Source: Vibrio gallaecicus
GTDB lineage: Bacteria; Pseudomonadota; Gammaproteobacteria; Enterobacterales; Vibrionaceae
Direction of reading: 5' to 3'
Assembly: GCF_024347495.1 (NCBI RefSeq)
Contig: NZ_AP025490.1
Coordinates: 1,054,001 to 1,118,000 of the forward strand
DNA length: 64,000 bases
In this document: one piece after another, positions 36,516 to 46,749 of the stretch
How the letters are laid out: every line of letters begins with the position of its first letter
Numbering within the stretch: the first letter of the stretch is position 1
Notes under the pieces: generated by a model
What the model was told of the DNA's origin: nothing
The model's input: the letters and a program-made list of their open reading frames with translations, nothing else
Database searches by the model: none
Program-made: the position numbers and the translations under genes

Positions 36516-37583
36516 ATGACATTGGAATTTTTGTTGGACTACGGCTTGTTTTTAGCCAAGATTGCGACAGTCGTAATTGCCATTATTGCTATTTTAGTTA
36601 TTGCTAAGTCAGTAGGTGGAAAATCAAGTGCGATAAAAGGTGAATTGGAAATCACTAACCTTTCTGAGCACCATAAACAAACGATTGAGCAGTTAGAGCA
36701 TCATTTACATGATGAAGCTTTTATTAAAGCTCGCGATAAAGCTGAAAAGAAAACAGAAAAAGAAAAAAATAAATCTCGTGATAAAGAAATCAAAAAAGCC
36801 GCCAAAGAGGGTGAATTAGATAGTAAACGTGAATCTCACCTGTTTGTTCTAGACTTCAATGGCAGTATCGACGCAAAAGAAGTGGCTTCCCTACGTGAAG
36901 AGGTGACAGCGGTTATAGCTGTTGCACGTGAAGGTGATGAAGTTTTACTTAAACTTGAGTCTGGAGGTGGCATGGTACATGGTTATGGCTTAGCTTCTTC
37001 TCAACTAGATCGCATCAAAGCAGCAGGTCTGCCTCTGACTATATCTGTAGATAAAGTCGCCGCAAGTGGCGGCTACATGATGGCTTGCATTGCAGACAAA
37101 ATTGTTTCTGCACCGTTTGCTATTGTGGGCTCAATTGGCGTGATTGCTCAATTGCCTAATTTTAATAAGCTTCTTAAAAAGCATGATATTGAATTTGAGC
37201 AGCTTACCGCGGGCGAATACAAACGCACATTGACTATGTTTGGTGAGAACAGCGATAAAGCACGCGAAAAGTTTAAAGAAGAATTAGAAGAAACACATGA
37301 TCTATTCAAGAACTTCATCCGAGACCATCGTCCAGCTCTAGACTTGGAAAAAGTTGCGACAGGCGAGCATTGGTTTGGTACTCAAGCTTATGAATTAGGT
37401 CTTGTTGACGAACTTCGTACATCAGATGATTTGGTCGTTGAGGCTTGTAAAGATAAGACTGTTTTAGCTATTCATTATGTGCAGAAGAAAAAACTATCTG
37501 ACAAGTTGGCGGGTGTTGCGGGTAAATCGGCAGATAACGTATTAATGAAGTTAATTGAACGCGGGCAAAAGCCAATTGTTTAA
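36516..37583 (+). CDS. sohB: Inner-membrane S49 peptidase SohB
   Basis: Signal-peptide-peptidase-A-type serine protease of 355 residues, anchored by one N-terminal helix (about 12-32). A charged coiled segment rich in Lys/Glu follows (about 65-110). The S49 domain has GGGMVHGYG, the nucleophilic Ser in DKVAASGGYMMAC near 187 and the catalytic Lys in TAGEYKRTLTMFG near 236. E. coli SohB suppresses degP mutants when overproduced. AGGGGAT precedes the ATG. Confidence 0.94.
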   Translation: MTLEFLLDYGLFLAKIATVVIAIIAILVIAKSVGGKSSAIKGELEITNLSEHHKQTIEQLEHHLHDEAFIKARDKAEKKTEKEKNKSRDKEIKKAAKEGELDSKRESHLFVLDFNGSIDAKEVASLREEVTAVIAVAREGDEVLLKLESGGGMVHGYGLASSQLDRIKAAGLPLTISVDKVAASGGYMMACIADKIVSAPFAIVGSIGVIAQLPNFNKLLKKHDIEFEQLTAGEYKRTLTMFGENSDKAREKFKEELEETHDLFKNFIRDHRPALDLEKVATGEHWFGTQAYELGLVDELRTSDDLVVEACKDKTVLAIHYVQKKKLSDKLAGVAGKSADNVLMKLIERGQKPIV

Positions 37584-37646
37584 CTGATTTCATCAGTTTC
37601 ACGTTTTTTTGAGTCTATAAATATCAAGTTACCGACGTAATAATAA

Positions 37647-37684
37647 AATAAAGCGCATAGGCTCAAATCTATGCGCTTTATTAT
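37647..37684. terminator. Bidirectional terminator between sohB and the SpoVR gene
   Basis: AATAAAGCGCATAG/CTATGCGCTTTATT stem, 8-base loop, between convergent genes. Confidence 0.9.
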
Positions 37685-37722
37685 TCGTAATTACATTTAT
37701 TAAACTGAAGCAAACTAGGTGA

Positions 37723-39303
37723 TTAAATTTTTCCACCATAATCGTTTCGCTTTGGACATGCCGCGAGTATCTCTCTGTGCCCGGTATCTTTAAGCTCTTC
37801 TAAGATGACGTCAAAGCCCCACAAGCGATATAAGTGTTTTAATACCTCATCATAACCTTTATCTAAGGGAATGCGGTCATGAGGTACATACTGCAGTGTC
37901 ATGGAGCGATCGCCGCGTATATCAACATTAAAAACTTGTATATTTGGCTCTAAATTACTGAGATTATATTGAGCGGCCAGTTTTTCCCGAATTAACCTGT
38001 AACCTGATTCATCGTGTATAGCACTAACTTCAATATGATTCTTTCTGTCGTCATCGAGAATTGAGAACAGTTTGAAATCGCGCATTAACTTGGGTGATAG
38101 ATACTGACTTATAAAACTCTCATCTTTGAAGTTGTGCATAGCAAAGTGTAAAGAGTCCAACCAATCACTTCCTGCCAGTTCAGGGAACCATTCCTTATCT
38201 TCGTCTGTTGGCTCTTCACATATCCTACGAATATCCCGAAACATGGCGAAGCCAAGCGCATAGGGGTTAATACCACTAAAATATGGACTGTTGTATGCTG
38301 GTTGAGCGACAACACTAGTATGGCTATGTAAAAACTCAAGAATGAACTTATCGCTGACTAAACCTTCATCGTACAAATGATTCAAAATGGTGTAATGCCA
38401 ATAGGTCGCCCATCCTTCATTCATCACTTGCGTCTGCTTTTGAGGGTAATAGTACTGGCTTATTTTACGTACAATACGCACGCATTCTCGTTGCCAAGGT
38501 TCAAGTAAAGGGGCGTGCTTTTCTATGAAATAAAGAATATTTTCTTGTGGCTCGGAAGGAAAACGAATTTTTAGGTCTTCTTCCTTCTCTTTTGCCTTTG
38601 GAACCGTTCGCCATAATTCATTTACTTGCGATTGAAGGTAAGCTTCCCTTTCTTCTTGTCTTGCCGTTTCTTCTGCGATAGATATTTTTTCTGGTCGCTT
38701 GTAGCGATCTACTCCGTAGTTCATTAAAGCGTGACAAGAATCGAGCAGTTTCTCTACTTCAGAAACACCATATTTCTCCTCACAGCTTGCAATGTATTTC
38801 TTAGCAAACAACAAATAATCAATAATCGAGCTAGCATCTGTCCAGGTTTGAAATAGGTAATTACCTTTAAAGAATGAGTTATGCCCGTAACAAGCGTGTG
38901 CCATTACAAGAGCCTGCATCGTGACTGTATTTTCTTCCATTAAGTAAGCTATACACGGGTCAGAATTAATGACGATCTCGTAGGCAAGCCCCATCTGACC
39001 GTGTTTGTAATTTTGTTCTGTTTGGATGAATTTTTTGCCAAAGGACCAATGATTATAGTTAATAGGCATGCCTATACTTGAATAGGCATCCATCATTTGT
39101 TCTGAAGTGATTACTTCTATTTGATTAGGATAAGTATCTAAGCGGTAATGCTCTGCAACACGTTTAATTTCTACGTGGTACTGCTCTAGTAGGTTAAAGG
39201 TCCAGTCTGGTCCATCAGGCAGAAGCTTGCTTGTATCACGCGCTTTAGGCGTTGCTTGTGCGTTTGTTTTGCCTTTTTCGGCAACGTCTGGTTTCGTTGT
39301 CAT
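37723..39303 (-). CDS. ycgB: SpoVR-family protein (YcgB)
   Basis: Cytoplasmic SpoVR-family protein of 526 residues; molecular function unknown. In Bacillus, SpoVR affects spore cortex, and in E. coli YcgB is stress-induced. Characteristic stretches are MPINYNHWSFGKKF, AHACYGHNSFFKGNY and MNEGWATYWHY, with many conserved His and Trp residues that look metal-binding. AAGGAG precedes the ATG. It is the third gene of the yeaG-yeaH-spoVR operon, 11 bases after yeaH. Confidence 0.93.
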   Translation of the reverse strand: MTTKPDVAEKGKTNAQATPKARDTSKLLPDGPDWTFNLLEQYHVEIKRVAEHYRLDTYPNQIEVITSEQMMDAYSSIGMPINYNHWSFGKKFIQTEQNYKHGQMGLAYEIVINSDPCIAYLMEENTVTMQALVMAHACYGHNSFFKGNYLFQTWTDASSIIDYLLFAKKYIASCEEKYGVSEVEKLLDSCHALMNYGVDRYKRPEKISIAEETARQEEREAYLQSQVNELWRTVPKAKEKEEDLKIRFPSEPQENILYFIEKHAPLLEPWQRECVRIVRKISQYYYPQKQTQVMNEGWATYWHYTILNHLYDEGLVSDKFILEFLHSHTSVVAQPAYNSPYFSGINPYALGFAMFRDIRRICEEPTDEDKEWFPELAGSDWLDSLHFAMHNFKDESFISQYLSPKLMRDFKLFSILDDDRKNHIEVSAIHDESGYRLIREKLAAQYNLSNLEPNIQVFNVDIRGDRSMTLQYVPHDRIPLDKGYDEVLKHLYRLWGFDVILEELKDTGHREILAACPKRNDYGGKI

Positions 39304-39314
39304 GGCAAATCTCC

Positions 39315-40586
39315 TTACGCTGTCTCTTTCTTAAAGAGTTCCCTAAATACAGGGAAGATGTCATCGACCGTTTTGATATTCTTCATAGCAAAATTGGGAA
39401 AACTGGTTTCCAGCTTTTCGTATTCATGCCATAAAGTTTGGTGAGAACGGCGTGTAATTTCTATATAAGAATAATACTGGCAGTTTGGGAGGAGCTTATT
39501 CACCAGTAACTCTTTACATCTTGGTGAGTCATCTGCCCAATTGTCCCCATCAGAGGCTTGCGCCGCATAAATGTTCCACTCTCCGACTGGGTAGCGGTCA
39601 GCAATGATTTCGTTCATTAATTTCAATGCACTTGAAACAATTGTGCCACCTGTCTCTTGTGAGTAGAAAAATTCATGCTCATCTACTTCTTTGGCTTGAG
39701 TGTGATGACGAATGAATACCACATCTACATTTTCGTAAGTTCGATTTAAGAATAGGTACAGCAACACGTAAAAGCGTTTCGCGATATCTTTGGTTGCTTG
39801 ATCCATCGAGCCAGATACATCCATTAAACAAAACATCACGGCTTGGCTTGAAGGAATTGGGCGTTTCTCATAGTTTTTATAGCGTAAATCAAACGTATCA
39901 ATAAAAGGTACACTCTCAATTTTCTTTTTCAGAGCCGCTATTTCGTCTTTAATACGTGTTTCTTCAAATGGTTGAGCTGGTTCTTTCATCTGTACTTGGT
40001 CAAGCATATCTACCAGCTCATTGAGTTGACGCCTTTTACCAGCAGTCATAGCGGTACGACGTGCTAGTGACTGTTGTAATGAACGAACAATAGCAATATT
40101 TGAAGGAATCCCTGCAGTTTGATAACCAGAACGATGTATTTTCCATTCAGTGATCTTATTGAGTTGGTTTTTCTCAAGGTTTGGCAGTTCCAGATCTTCA
40201 AATAAAATATCTAAGTATTCATCTTTAGAAATTTGAAAGGTGAATTCATCTTGTCCTTCACCATCTTGGCTAGCATCACCTTGACCTGAGCCTCCACCTT
40301 GTCCGCCTCCTTTAGGGCGATCAATTTTATCGCCCGTAATGAACTGGTCATTGCCAGGGTGTACACGTTCTCTCATGCCACCTTGACCTTGGTGGAATGT
40401 TGGTTCCTTTATGTCTTTATGCGGAATCGTAACGTCTTCACCTGATTCAGTATTTGTGATTGAACGTCGGTTCACTGCATCGGCAACCGATTCCTTGATT
40501 TGCTCTTTATGACGTCTTAAGAAACGCTGCCTATTTACAGCGCTCTTATTTTTGCCATTGAGTCTCCGATCGATAAATTGAGCCAT
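39315..40586 (-). CDS. yeaH: YeaH/YhbH-family protein (DUF444)
   Basis: A 423-residue member of DUF444. The N-terminal third is basic and Gln/Arg-rich ([20 protein letters not shown]), with a Gly/Gln/Asp-rich linker near 90-115. The C-terminal half is a von Willebrand A-like domain with a MIDAS motif DVSGSMDQ near 258. It is translated with YeaG and SpoVR in one operon; in E. coli yeaG-yeaH is RpoS-dependent and nitrogen-stress related. The biochemical role is unknown. Confidence 0.93.
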   Translation of the reverse strand: MAQFIDRRLNGKNKSAVNRQRFLRRHKEQIKESVADAVNRRSITNTESGEDVTIPHKDIKEPTFHQGQGGMRERVHPGNDQFITGDKIDRPKGGGQGGGSGQGDASQDGEGQDEFTFQISKDEYLDILFEDLELPNLEKNQLNKITEWKIHRSGYQTAGIPSNIAIVRSLQQSLARRTAMTAGKRRQLNELVDMLDQVQMKEPAQPFEETRIKDEIAALKKKIESVPFIDTFDLRYKNYEKRPIPSSQAVMFCLMDVSGSMDQATKDIAKRFYVLLYLFLNRTYENVDVVFIRHHTQAKEVDEHEFFYSQETGGTIVSSALKLMNEIIADRYPVGEWNIYAAQASDGDNWADDSPRCKELLVNKLLPNCQYYSYIEITRRSHQTLWHEYEKLETSFPNFAMKNIKTVDDIFPVFRELFKKETA

Positions 40587-40624
40587 AGATCCCCCTCTAA
40601 GTATTGTCGTTGTGATCCTACTTT

Positions 40625-42559
40625 TTACGAGGATTTACGAACTCTTAGGTACCACTCAGAAAGCAGCCTAACTTGCTTCTCGGTGTAACCTTTTTCCATC
40701 ATGCGAGCAACAAAGTCGTCGTGCTTCTTCTGATCTTCAGAGGATGTTTTCGCATTAAAGGAAATGACTGGCAGCAGTTCTTCTGTATTTGAGAACATTT
40801 TTTTCTCAATGACTGTGCGTAGTTTTTCGTAACTTGTCCAAACCGGATTAAGCCCATTGTTATTCGCTTTAGCTCGAAGAACAAAGTTAACGATTTCATT
40901 ACGGAAGTCTTTAGGGTTGCTAATGCCTGCAGTTTTCTCAATTTTCTCAAGTTCACCATTAAGTGAAGCGCGATCAAACAGCTGACCTGTTTCCGGATCA
41001 CGGTATTCTTGGTCTTGAATCCAAAAATCAGCGTAGGTGACATAGCGGTCAAAAATATTTTGCCCGTATTCAGAATAAGACTCTAAGTAAGCGGTTTGAA
41101 TTTCTTTACCAATAAACTCTACGTAGCGAGGCACTAAGTAGCCTTTAAGGTATTCCAAGTACTTCTCTGCTTGCTCTTGCGGGAATTGCTCACGTTCAAT
41201 TTGCTGCTCAACGACGTAGAAAAGGTGAACAGGGTTAGCCGCTACTTCGGTTTGATCGAAGTTGAATACCCGAGATAGGATTTTAAAAGCGAAACGAGTA
41301 GATAGACCAGACATGCCCTCATCGACACCAGCATAGTCACGATACTCTTGATAGCTTTTGGCTTTTGGATCGGTATCTTTCAGTGTTTCACCGTCATAAA
41401 CCCGCATTTTGGAGAACAATGATGAATTTTCCGGTTCTTTTAGACGAGAAAGAATACTGAACTGAGAAAGTAGCTCTAGGGTACTTGGCGAACATGGCGC
41501 TTTAGACAGTTCACTGTGTTCCAGTAGCTTCTGGTAGATTTTGACTTCTTCAGACACTCGTAAGCAATAAGGTACTTTCACAATATAAACACGATCAAGG
41601 AATGCCTCATTGTTCTTGTTATTTCGGAAGGTCTGCCATTCAGATTCATTGGAGTGAGCTAGGATCATGCCATCAAACGGTAAGGCTGACAGCCCCTCTG
41701 TACCGTTGAAGTTCCCTTCTTGAGTTGCGGTCAATAATGGGTGTAAGACTTTTATCGGAGCCTTAAACATTTCGACAAACTCCATTAGCCCTTGGTTAGC
41801 TTTACATAAAGCACCAGAGTAGCTGTAGGCATCTGGATCATCTTGCGAGAAGTGTTCAAGCTGGCGAATATCAACTTTCCCCACAAGTGAGGAGATATCT
41901 TGATTGTTTTCGTCACCAGGTTCTGTTTTTGCAATCGCCAATTGATCCAAAATTGAAGGACGAACTTTAATTACTTTGAATTTAGATATATCACCACCAA
42001 ACTCATGCAAGCGTTTTGCTGCCCACGGTGACATGATTGATCGTACATAACGCTTTTCAATACCATACTCTTTTTTCAATAAATCCCCATCTTCACTCAC
42101 GTCGAATAAGCAGAAAGGGTGGTCATTGACAGGGCTACGCTCTCCATTAGCAGAAAGTACATAAATAGGCATTTTTTGCATTAATGCTTTGAGTTTCTCC
42201 GCTAAAGATGATTTACCGCCCCCAACGGGACCAAGTAGATATAGAATTTGTTTGCGTTCTTCTAAACCTTGGGCTGCATGTTTTAGGTAAGAAACGATTT
42301 GTTCTATGGCGTCTTCCATACCATAGAAATCTTCAAACTCTTTATACCGAGAAATCACGCGGTTAGAAAAAATTCTACTGAGCCAAGGGTCTTGGGCTGT
42401 ATCAATAATTTCAGGCTCGCCAATAGCAAGTAGTAGACGTTCGGCAGCATTTGCGTAAGCGCTTTTATCATCTTTACAGAGAGCAAGAAAATCTTGCAGA
42501 GACAGCTCTTCTTCTTTTGCAGCCTCATAACGAGATTGATAATGGTCAAAAATACTCAT
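40625..42559 (-). CDS. yeaG: PrkA-type protein kinase/AAA+ ATPase YeaG
   Basis: A 644-residue PrkA family protein, equal in length to E. coli YeaG from the ATG at 42559 (AAGGGGA eight bases upstream; an in-frame GTG six bases earlier is less well placed). The N-terminal AAA module has Walker [16 protein letters not shown] near 107-121. The C-terminal PrkA domain is described as kinase-like. First gene of the yeaG-yeaH-spoVR operon. Known in enterobacteria as a starvation and stress system; the direct substrates remain poorly defined. Confidence 0.94.
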   Translation of the reverse strand: MSIFDHYQSRYEAAKEEELSLQDFLALCKDDKSAYANAAERLLLAIGEPEIIDTAQDPWLSRIFSNRVISRYKEFEDFYGMEDAIEQIVSYLKHAAQGLEERKQILYLLGPVGGGKSSLAEKLKALMQKMPIYVLSANGERSPVNDHPFCLFDVSEDGDLLKKEYGIEKRYVRSIMSPWAAKRLHEFGGDISKFKVIKVRPSILDQLAIAKTEPGDENNQDISSLVGKVDIRQLEHFSQDDPDAYSYSGALCKANQGLMEFVEMFKAPIKVLHPLLTATQEGNFNGTEGLSALPFDGMILAHSNESEWQTFRNNKNNEAFLDRVYIVKVPYCLRVSEEVKIYQKLLEHSELSKAPCSPSTLELLSQFSILSRLKEPENSSLFSKMRVYDGETLKDTDPKAKSYQEYRDYAGVDEGMSGLSTRFAFKILSRVFNFDQTEVAANPVHLFYVVEQQIEREQFPQEQAEKYLEYLKGYLVPRYVEFIGKEIQTAYLESYSEYGQNIFDRYVTYADFWIQDQEYRDPETGQLFDRASLNGELEKIEKTAGISNPKDFRNEIVNFVLRAKANNNGLNPVWTSYEKLRTVIEKKMFSNTEELLPVISFNAKTSSEDQKKHDDFVARMMEKGYTEKQVRLLSEWYLRVRKSS

Positions 42560-42831
42560 AGTCACATTCCCCTTGTTAACCAGTCATACTGACGAGCGAT
42601 TGAAAATAGATTCCCCTTACATTTTAAGACTAGACCTGACTACACAATTTTGCTTAGCAATTATGTATTTATTTACATTTAGATATGCAAATTGAAGGAC
42701 GCAACGCAGATGTGGTGTGTTCGCTGCTGGCTTTAAAAAAGTGAATTATTGATTGTGATAATGCTTGAGGTTGAATGAATAGTCGTTCAAGGTGTGTTTT
42801 TATATGTTTTGATAAATATTTATGGCTTCAT
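42560..42831. other. Gene-free region between yeaG and ompV
   Basis: Together with the ompV promoter and leader this is a 349-base divergent intergenic stretch. It is AT-rich, with no gene. I could not assign a stationary-phase or sigma54 promoter for yeaG by eye. Confidence 0.55.
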
Positions 42832-42859
42832 TGTCTTTTGGTATGAGGTTCCATATAAT
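42832..42859 (+). promoter_or_regulatory. Promoter of the OmpV/MipA gene
   Basis: TTGTCT (42832-42837), 16 bases, then consensus TATAAT (42854-42859), predicting a start near 42866 and a 43-base leader with AGGA before the GTG start. Confidence 0.55.
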
Positions 42860-42908
42860 AAACACGGACGATTTATGCTCATACAGCCCAAAGATATAGG
42901 AACTCAAA

Positions 42909-43682
42909 GTGAAAAATAGTTGGTTAAAAATGTGCTGTATTAGTGCAGCAATATTGGTGACAACAGCAGCTCAAGCGAAGATCTCTCAATGGTCGTTAGG
43001 TGCTGCAGCATCGTATTCTCCTGCGGTTTATATTGATACTCCATCAAACCAAACGGTTATTCCGCTAGTCGGTTATGAAGGTGAGCACTTTTTCATGCGT
43101 GGGTTTAGCGCTGGATACAGGCTCTTACCTGCTGGTAGCCCACAAAATATTGTTTTCAGAGCTTTTTATGACCCGAGAACCTTAAAGCCGAGTGATTCGG
43201 ATAATACTGATATTCGTTTACTTGATGAACGAAAAGCATCGATTATGGGAGGTGTGAGCTATCAATTAATCACGCTGGTGGGTATGTTTGAAGCAACGGC
43301 TGGGTCTGATCTTGGTGCTAAGCATAACGGTCTTTACGCTGAAGCTGCTTGGCGTTTACCTATTCGTCGTAAAGGGTGGGCTATTACTCCTGCTATAGGT
43401 TATGCATATAATAGTGAACGTTTGAATAACCATTTATATGGTGTGAGCAGTTCAGAAGCGCAGCGAATAGCAAATGATGGTAATGGTACGATTAGCTCAT
43501 TTGATGCTGACTGGGACGGTCAATACTTCATTGGACTAAGTGCTTATGCCCATGTTACGCCAAATATTCGTGTAACTGGTGGTATCCGTTACACAAACCT
43601 TGAAGGCGATATTGAGAAGAGTCCTATCATTGAAAGTGGTGTAAACACTACCGCAAATGTCGGCGTAGCTTACGTCTTCTAA
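42909..43682 (+). CDS. ompV: MipA/OmpV-family outer-membrane protein
   Basis: A 257-residue outer-membrane protein. The signal peptide (SWLKMCCISAAILVTTAAQA, cut near residue 23) is followed by SQWSLGAAASYSPAVY. The protein ends in a barrel strand NVGVAYVF with terminal Phe. The family includes Vibrio OmpV and E. coli MipA, the latter a scaffold between MltA and PBP1B. The start is GTG with AGGA upstream. OmpV in vibrios is often osmolarity-dependent; nothing here proves that. Confidence 0.88.
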   Translation: MKNSWLKMCCISAAILVTTAAQAKISQWSLGAAASYSPAVYIDTPSNQTVIPLVGYEGEHFFMRGFSAGYRLLPAGSPQNIVFRAFYDPRTLKPSDSDNTDIRLLDERKASIMGGVSYQLITLVGMFEATAGSDLGAKHNGLYAEAAWRLPIRRKGWAITPAIGYAYNSERLNNHLYGVSSSEAQRIANDGNGTISSFDADWDGQYFIGLSAYAHVTPNIRVTGGIRYTNLEGDIEKSPIIESGVNTTANVGVAYVF

Positions 43683-43701
43683 GAGTTACTGAATAGATAT
43701 T

Positions 43702-43739
43702 AAAAGGGGTGGATACACATGTATCCACCCCTTTTTTTT
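43702..43739 (+). terminator. Terminator of ompV
   Basis: AAAAGGGGTGGATAC/GTATCCACCCCTTTT stem with ACAT loop and T8 tail. Confidence 0.93.
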
Positions 43740-43835
43740 GCTATTAACTTTTCTTTGAATTCATTTGCTAAACATAAATCCTAATCTAAATTATATGGAT
43801 TTAAGTTAGGTTAATTCAGTTAAGCTAATATCTAG

Positions 43836-44336
43836 TTAAGCACTAAATATTTGGCTTAGCTCTGTTGAGCATAAGTGGTATTGGCGAGGGCAATTGCGCC
43901 ATGTAGTTAGCATTCGACGATATTTCTCAAGCATTGGCATCTGGCTGTTGAAGTGGTGATCAGCTTTATCGAATTGAGGGTATAGACCTTCGGAATCAAT
44001 AAGGAAACGCACGTAATTAACCGATTGTGCTTCGGAAGCAATATCAAACCCTAAAAATTGCAGGCGACGTTGATCAACATCTTTGCGCTCTGCATCAGAA
44101 AGCATTTTGTTTGACTCTTGCATCGCGTGATACATTTCCATGATGTCGATAGTTTCACGACATTCGCTCTCTGTTAAACAACCAAATTCCTTGTTGAGTT
44201 CTCTCATTTGAAGTTCGTAACCACGTTCTACAATTGTTTGCAGACGTTGGTACTTCGTAGAATTCTCAGGGTCCATTTGAGACATAAGCTTGTATTGATT
44301 TGATAGAATTAGACGCTGAGCATTGGTCATTTCCAT
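43836..44336 (-). CDS. yfbU: YfbU-family protein
   Basis: A 166-residue soluble protein closely matching E. coli YfbU from its first residues ([19 protein letters not shown]) through [24 protein letters not shown] helices and IDIMEMYHA to the end CPRQYHL. The family is predicted helical and has been listed among proteins influencing toxin-type cell death in E. coli, but no biochemical activity is known. It is transcribed alone. Confidence 0.92.
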   Translation of the reverse strand: MEMTNAQRLILSNQYKLMSQMDPENSTKYQRLQTIVERGYELQMRELNKEFGCLTESECRETIDIMEMYHAMQESNKMLSDAERKDVDQRRLQFLGFDIASEAQSVNYVRFLIDSEGLYPQFDKADHHFNSQMPMLEKYRRMLTTWRNCPRQYHLCSTELSQIFSA

Positions 44337-44640
44337 AAGGGAAACCTCACTTAAAACTAAATGTAATATTATTTTGTTGAAGTAAGATTAACAGTAATCA
44401 TACGTACCGAAACATGATCTCAACACAGATTTAATACGATTTTTTGAAACTATAAACAAAACTTGTAAGTAAAAATAAAGAGACGAGTTGCGAGGAAATT
44501 AAAAGTGAACGGTTTACTCTTAGCTGGGTGAATTGATGGGTGAAACCTTATATAGATTGGTAGCAGAGAATGATAAATAGTAGGCAATAAAAAAGCGCCT
44601 AGCTAAAGTTGAGGCGCTTTATAGTAACTTCAAATCGTTA
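44337..44640. other. Gene-free region between yfbU and pflA
   Basis: Contains the yfbU upstream region and the pflA terminator (44589-44622). Nothing else supportable. Confidence 0.55.
44589..44622 (-). terminator. Terminator of pflA
   Basis: AAAAAGCGCCT...AGGCGCTTT stem; the A-tract on the plus strand becomes the U-tract of the minus-strand transcript, 19 bases after the pflA stop codon. Confidence 0.85.
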
Positions 44641-45381
44641 TCAGTACTTAACGTTCGGGTGGTATTGCTTTAATACTGCAACAATTTCGTCCATGAGTTC
44701 TTTGCTTGGTGGATTGACACCATCAAGTGGGTATTCGTTACCCATAGCTTCCCATTTGTGAGCGCCCAGTTTGTGATAAGGCAATAGTTCAACCTTTTCG
44801 ATGTTGTCCATATCCTTGATGAACTCACCAAGTAAGTGAGCATCTTCAGGTTTGTCTGTGTAACCAGGAACCACAACATAACGAATCCAGGTTTTCTTTC
44901 CTATCTTATGTAAGTAGCGAGCAAAATCTAAAGTTCGTTTATTGGAAACACCAATAAAATCATGGTGAATTTCATCACGCATGTGTTTTAAATCTAGCAT
45001 GACCAAATCAGTGGCTTCCAGTACTTCATCAACAACATCTGTATGCTTACGAATATAGCCATTAGTATCAAGACAAGTGTGAATGCCTTCAGCTTGCGCG
45101 GCTTGGAAAAAATCACGAACGAATTCAGGTTGCAGCATTGCTTCTCCGCCTGAACAGGTAATGCCACCGCCAGAAGCTTTCATAAAATGACGGTATGATT
45201 TAGCCTCGTTGATGATTTCTTCGACCGTTATTTCTTTTCCACCGTGAGTATCCCATGTATCGCGATTATGGCAGTACATACAACGCATTAAGCACCCTTG
45301 AAGAAACACAATAAAGCGGATTCCAGGGCCATCGACAGTACCACAAGATTCGAAAGAGTGAATGCGACCAATTGTAGACAT
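44641..45381 (-). CDS. pflA: Pyruvate formate-lyase-activating enzyme
   Basis: Radical SAM enzyme of 246 residues that installs the glycyl radical on PflB. The CxxxCxxC cluster motif is Cys30/Cys34/Cys37 ([15 protein letters not shown]), preceded by the activase signature [27 protein letters not shown] near 72 is the SAM-binding GGE region. It lies on the same strand as pflB, but lpxR and two terminators separate them, so it is probably transcribed on its own. Confidence 0.95.
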   Translation of the reverse strand: MSTIGRIHSFESCGTVDGPGIRFIVFLQGCLMRCMYCHNRDTWDTHGGKEITVEEIINEAKSYRHFMKASGGGITCSGGEAMLQPEFVRDFFQAAQAEGIHTCLDTNGYIRKHTDVVDEVLEATDLVMLDLKHMRDEIHHDFIGVSNKRTLDFARYLHKIGKKTWIRYVVVPGYTDKPEDAHLLGEFIKDMDNIEKVELLPYHKLGAHKWEAMGNEYPLDGVNPPSKELMDEIVAVLKQYHPNVKY

Positions 45382-45470
45382 GAGCTATTCTCGTATAGGA
45401 ATTTATGCGGTTATTTTATTACAAAACCGGTACATAAAATAGGGTCAAATCGGTCGATGTTCCTAAAAAT

Positions 45471-45504
45471 AAAGGCAATAAACCTCTTGGTTCATTGCCT
45501 TTAT
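45471..45504 (-). terminator. Terminator of lpxR
   Basis: AAAGGCAATAAACC/GGTTCATTGCCTTT (13 of 14 paired), four-base loop; the minus-strand transcript continues into ATTTTTAGG. It lies between the lpxR stop and the pflA start. Confidence 0.75.
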
Positions 45505-45543
45505 TTATAAATCATTTATAGCTTTAACATCGCGTAAACACGA

Positions 45544-46545
45544 TTAAAAGAAGGTGAAGAAAGTTATTCCACCTGTTGTGTAAATTTTCTCTTTTGCTTC
45601 TTCATAATCTGGTGTTTTTACTGTGAGAGCAAAGGCTGCTCCAACGTATTGATTATACCAAGCAACACCTGCAACCGCTGTTGCTTGTACATGTTCTAAA
45701 GTCACATCATAAATAGCAGGATTTTGCCCGTTCTCATGGGCATATTTATCGACACCAGAGCGATCACCTTCAATTGTTAGGTCGTTGAATCGGTAACGCC
45801 CCTCAAGTCCAGCGTAAGTGAACCAACCATTATTGGATGCGCCAATCATGCCCGGTCTAAATGGGTTTTCAGTTGTTATCGTGGCGGCACCAAAATTGCC
45901 ACCTAGGTCAGTTCCCCAGCGCATCATAAAGCCAGTGGACACATCACTGCGGAAGTTACCAACATTAACTTCGATGATGTTAGAAACTTCCCAATCAGTA
46001 TTCGCAACCGCTGGAGAACGTAGCAGATTAAGATGAGTTAAGTAGCCAATGCTTCCAGCGTATTCGTCATCGACTTGATATTCCCACCCCAGAGGGTCGT
46101 CTGACTTGGTAATGGAGTGCACCAATTTCTGAGCATCTTCAGAAAGTGCACGTTCGCCAGTAGTACCAAGAGTGATATTGAAACGCTGGGCTTGCTGTGG
46201 GTGTAAGCTAATGTAGTTGATCTCAGTATGTAGATAGCCTGCATATGGGCGATCATTTGCTGAAGGAGTTTCAACTTCAATATCTGAAGGGGTATACATC
46301 TTATGACCAAGAGTGACTTCCCATTTGTCTAAAGAAGCAGCTCCCCACAAAGATAGACTTAGTGGCTTGGTCCATTCATTAGGGGTAATTCCCGCAGACG
46401 TATAAGAGAAGAAAAGACCGTTGGTGTAGTCTTGATCGACACCAAAAATACCATCGTTATCTAAAGCGAAGGTTAACGTTGAGCGTTCTGATGCGATTGA
46501 TGAGAATGACAGAAGAATCAATGGTAAACAGCGAAGGTATTTCAT
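45544..46545 (-). CDS. lpxR: Lipid A 3'-O-deacylase LpxR-family protein (DUF2219)
   Basis: Outer-membrane barrel enzyme of 333 residues; family members remove the 3'-acyloxyacyl group of lipid A and so temper innate recognition. A signal peptide (residues 1-18, CLPLILLSFSSIAS) is followed by the active-site strand TFALDNDGIFGVDQDYTNG, LGHKMYTPSDI with the candidate catalytic His, and DRPYAGYLHTEI, all LpxR landmarks. The C-terminus GGITFFTFF ends in Phe. It sits between pflB and pflA with its own terminator. Activity on this host's lipid A is inferred from the family. Confidence 0.88.
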   Translation of the reverse strand: MKYLRCLPLILLSFSSIASERSTLTFALDNDGIFGVDQDYTNGLFFSYTSAGITPNEWTKPLSLSLWGAASLDKWEVTLGHKMYTPSDIEVETPSANDRPYAGYLHTEINYISLHPQQAQRFNITLGTTGERALSEDAQKLVHSITKSDDPLGWEYQVDDEYAGSIGYLTHLNLLRSPAVANTDWEVSNIIEVNVGNFRSDVSTGFMMRWGTDLGGNFGAATITTENPFRPGMIGASNNGWFTYAGLEGRYRFNDLTIEGDRSGVDKYAHENGQNPAIYDVTLEHVQATAVAGVAWYNQYVGAAFALTVKTPDYEEAKEKIYTTGGITFFTFF

Positions 46546-46688
46546 GCAGTAACTTACTTTCTAATTATGAACCAAGATAGTACCGTAATTCGAATTTTGA
46601 TGTGAAATAAAAGTGGATAGAACAGTGTTTTTTTACTCAAACTGATATTTCAAATAGCACAGACAAAGAGACTAATATTCTTCAAACA

Positions 46689-46717
46689 TAAAAAAGCCCC
46701 GCACATTGGCAGGGCTA
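46689..46717 (-). terminator. Terminator of pflB
   Basis: AGCCC...GGGCT stem with additional GC pairs and, on the minus-strand transcript, a run of six U. About 35 bases after the pflB stop. Confidence 0.8.
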
Positions 46718-46749
46718 ATATTAGTTTTACTGTCTAATTAGCATGAAGC

